The translations under genes and the position numbers were made by a program. Positions 10,212-10,382 of a stretch of 10,382 nucleotides of DNA are shown here, one piece after another (the first letter of the stretch is position 1; each line of letters starts with the position of its first letter). This stretch comes from Baffinella frigidus (lineage: Eukaryota > Cryptophyceae > Cryptomonadales > Baffinellaceae): the NCBI GenBank assembly GCA_026770585.1, contig MU646321.1, positions 1,203,852-1,214,233 of the forward strand, written 5' to 3'. Below the pieces are notes generated by a model, which saw nothing but the letters and a program-made list of their open reading frames with translations, was not told where the DNA came from and searched no databases.

Positions 10212-10239
10212 ACGCTCCTCCTCTCTTGTGGTCCTTGAG
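10212..10239 (+). other. VIPE unit 6
   Basis: ACGCTCCTCCTCTCTTGTGG and onward, then CTTGAG|GTAAAC. The frame reads SSSLVVLE. The most diverged unit, but with the best donor of the series. Confidence 0.4.
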
Positions 10240-10285
10240 GTAAACCCCAAACCCTAAACACTAAAAACCAAACCCTAAACCCTTA

Positions 10286-10382
10286 AACATAAACCATAAA
10301 CCATAAACCATAAACCATAAACCATAAACCATAAACCATAAACCATAAACCATAAACCATAAACCATAAACCATAAACCATA
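10286..10382 (+). repeat. CCATAAA satellite at the window end
   Basis: About thirteen perfect seven-base CCATAAA units running off the right edge. It is one base away from the telomere-type CCCTAAA and is the same variant seen as a short run at 8152-8190. The purity shows recent expansion. Confidence 0.97.

Noticed and set aside
1-10382. A true telomere or subtelomeric chromosome end
   Set aside because: Repeats are degenerate, interrupted, on both strands and interleaved with coding-like islands. No long homogeneous terminal array exists in the window.

Overview
This window looks like nuclear DNA of a eukaryote, most likely an alga or related protist with plant-type telomere repeats. It is dominated by long, degenerate arrays of CCCTAAA, CCCCAAA, CCATAAA and CCCAAA. 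Between the arrays lie short GC-balanced islands that read as small protein-coding exons flanked by GT and AG. There is no bacterial gene organisation. A prasinophyte-like green alga or a dinoflagellate relative would fit, but the species cannot be fixed from the sequence. All exon calls are my own hand translation plus splice-phase bookkeeping; none has transcript support.

Layout. 1-148 is a GATA microsatellite. 203-6642 carries a plus-strand gene model of ten small exons (203-261, 851-905, 1217-1273, 2421-2493, 3244-3292, 3971-4037, 5245-5296, 5643-5681, 5793-6168, 6328-6642). Their phases fit end to end without an internal stop, and most introns are telomere-like arrays. The first two exons join into a tetratricopeptide repeat (TPR) in exact 34-residue register. 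Near 2211-3023 several related exon copies share one splice phase and one donor. 4161-4219 and 4382-4498 are possible alternative terminal exons. 4380-5640 holds two diverged ~230-bp duplicates and a cluster of near-perfect palindromes. Exon 5793-6168 is ten exact 33-bp (11-residue) repeats, and exon 6328-6642 contains a 135-bp foldback.

6957-7413 is a compact two-exon candidate gene with its own ATG, an 85-nt telomere-repeat intron, an eight-residue VNLRSLE repeat and an acidic C-terminus. Its 3' part is duplicated downstream and embedded in a 32-bp minisatellite (7412-7990), which is an inverted relative of the 33-bp coding repeat.

8313-8881 gives three more phase-compatible small exons of a third model. 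9103-10239 holds six dispersed micro-exon-like units that each end in a hydrophobic V-I-P-E type peptide followed by GT. The window ends in a CCATAAA satellite that runs off the edge. The overall picture is a genome in which telomere-like repeats fill introns and exon duplication is frequent.
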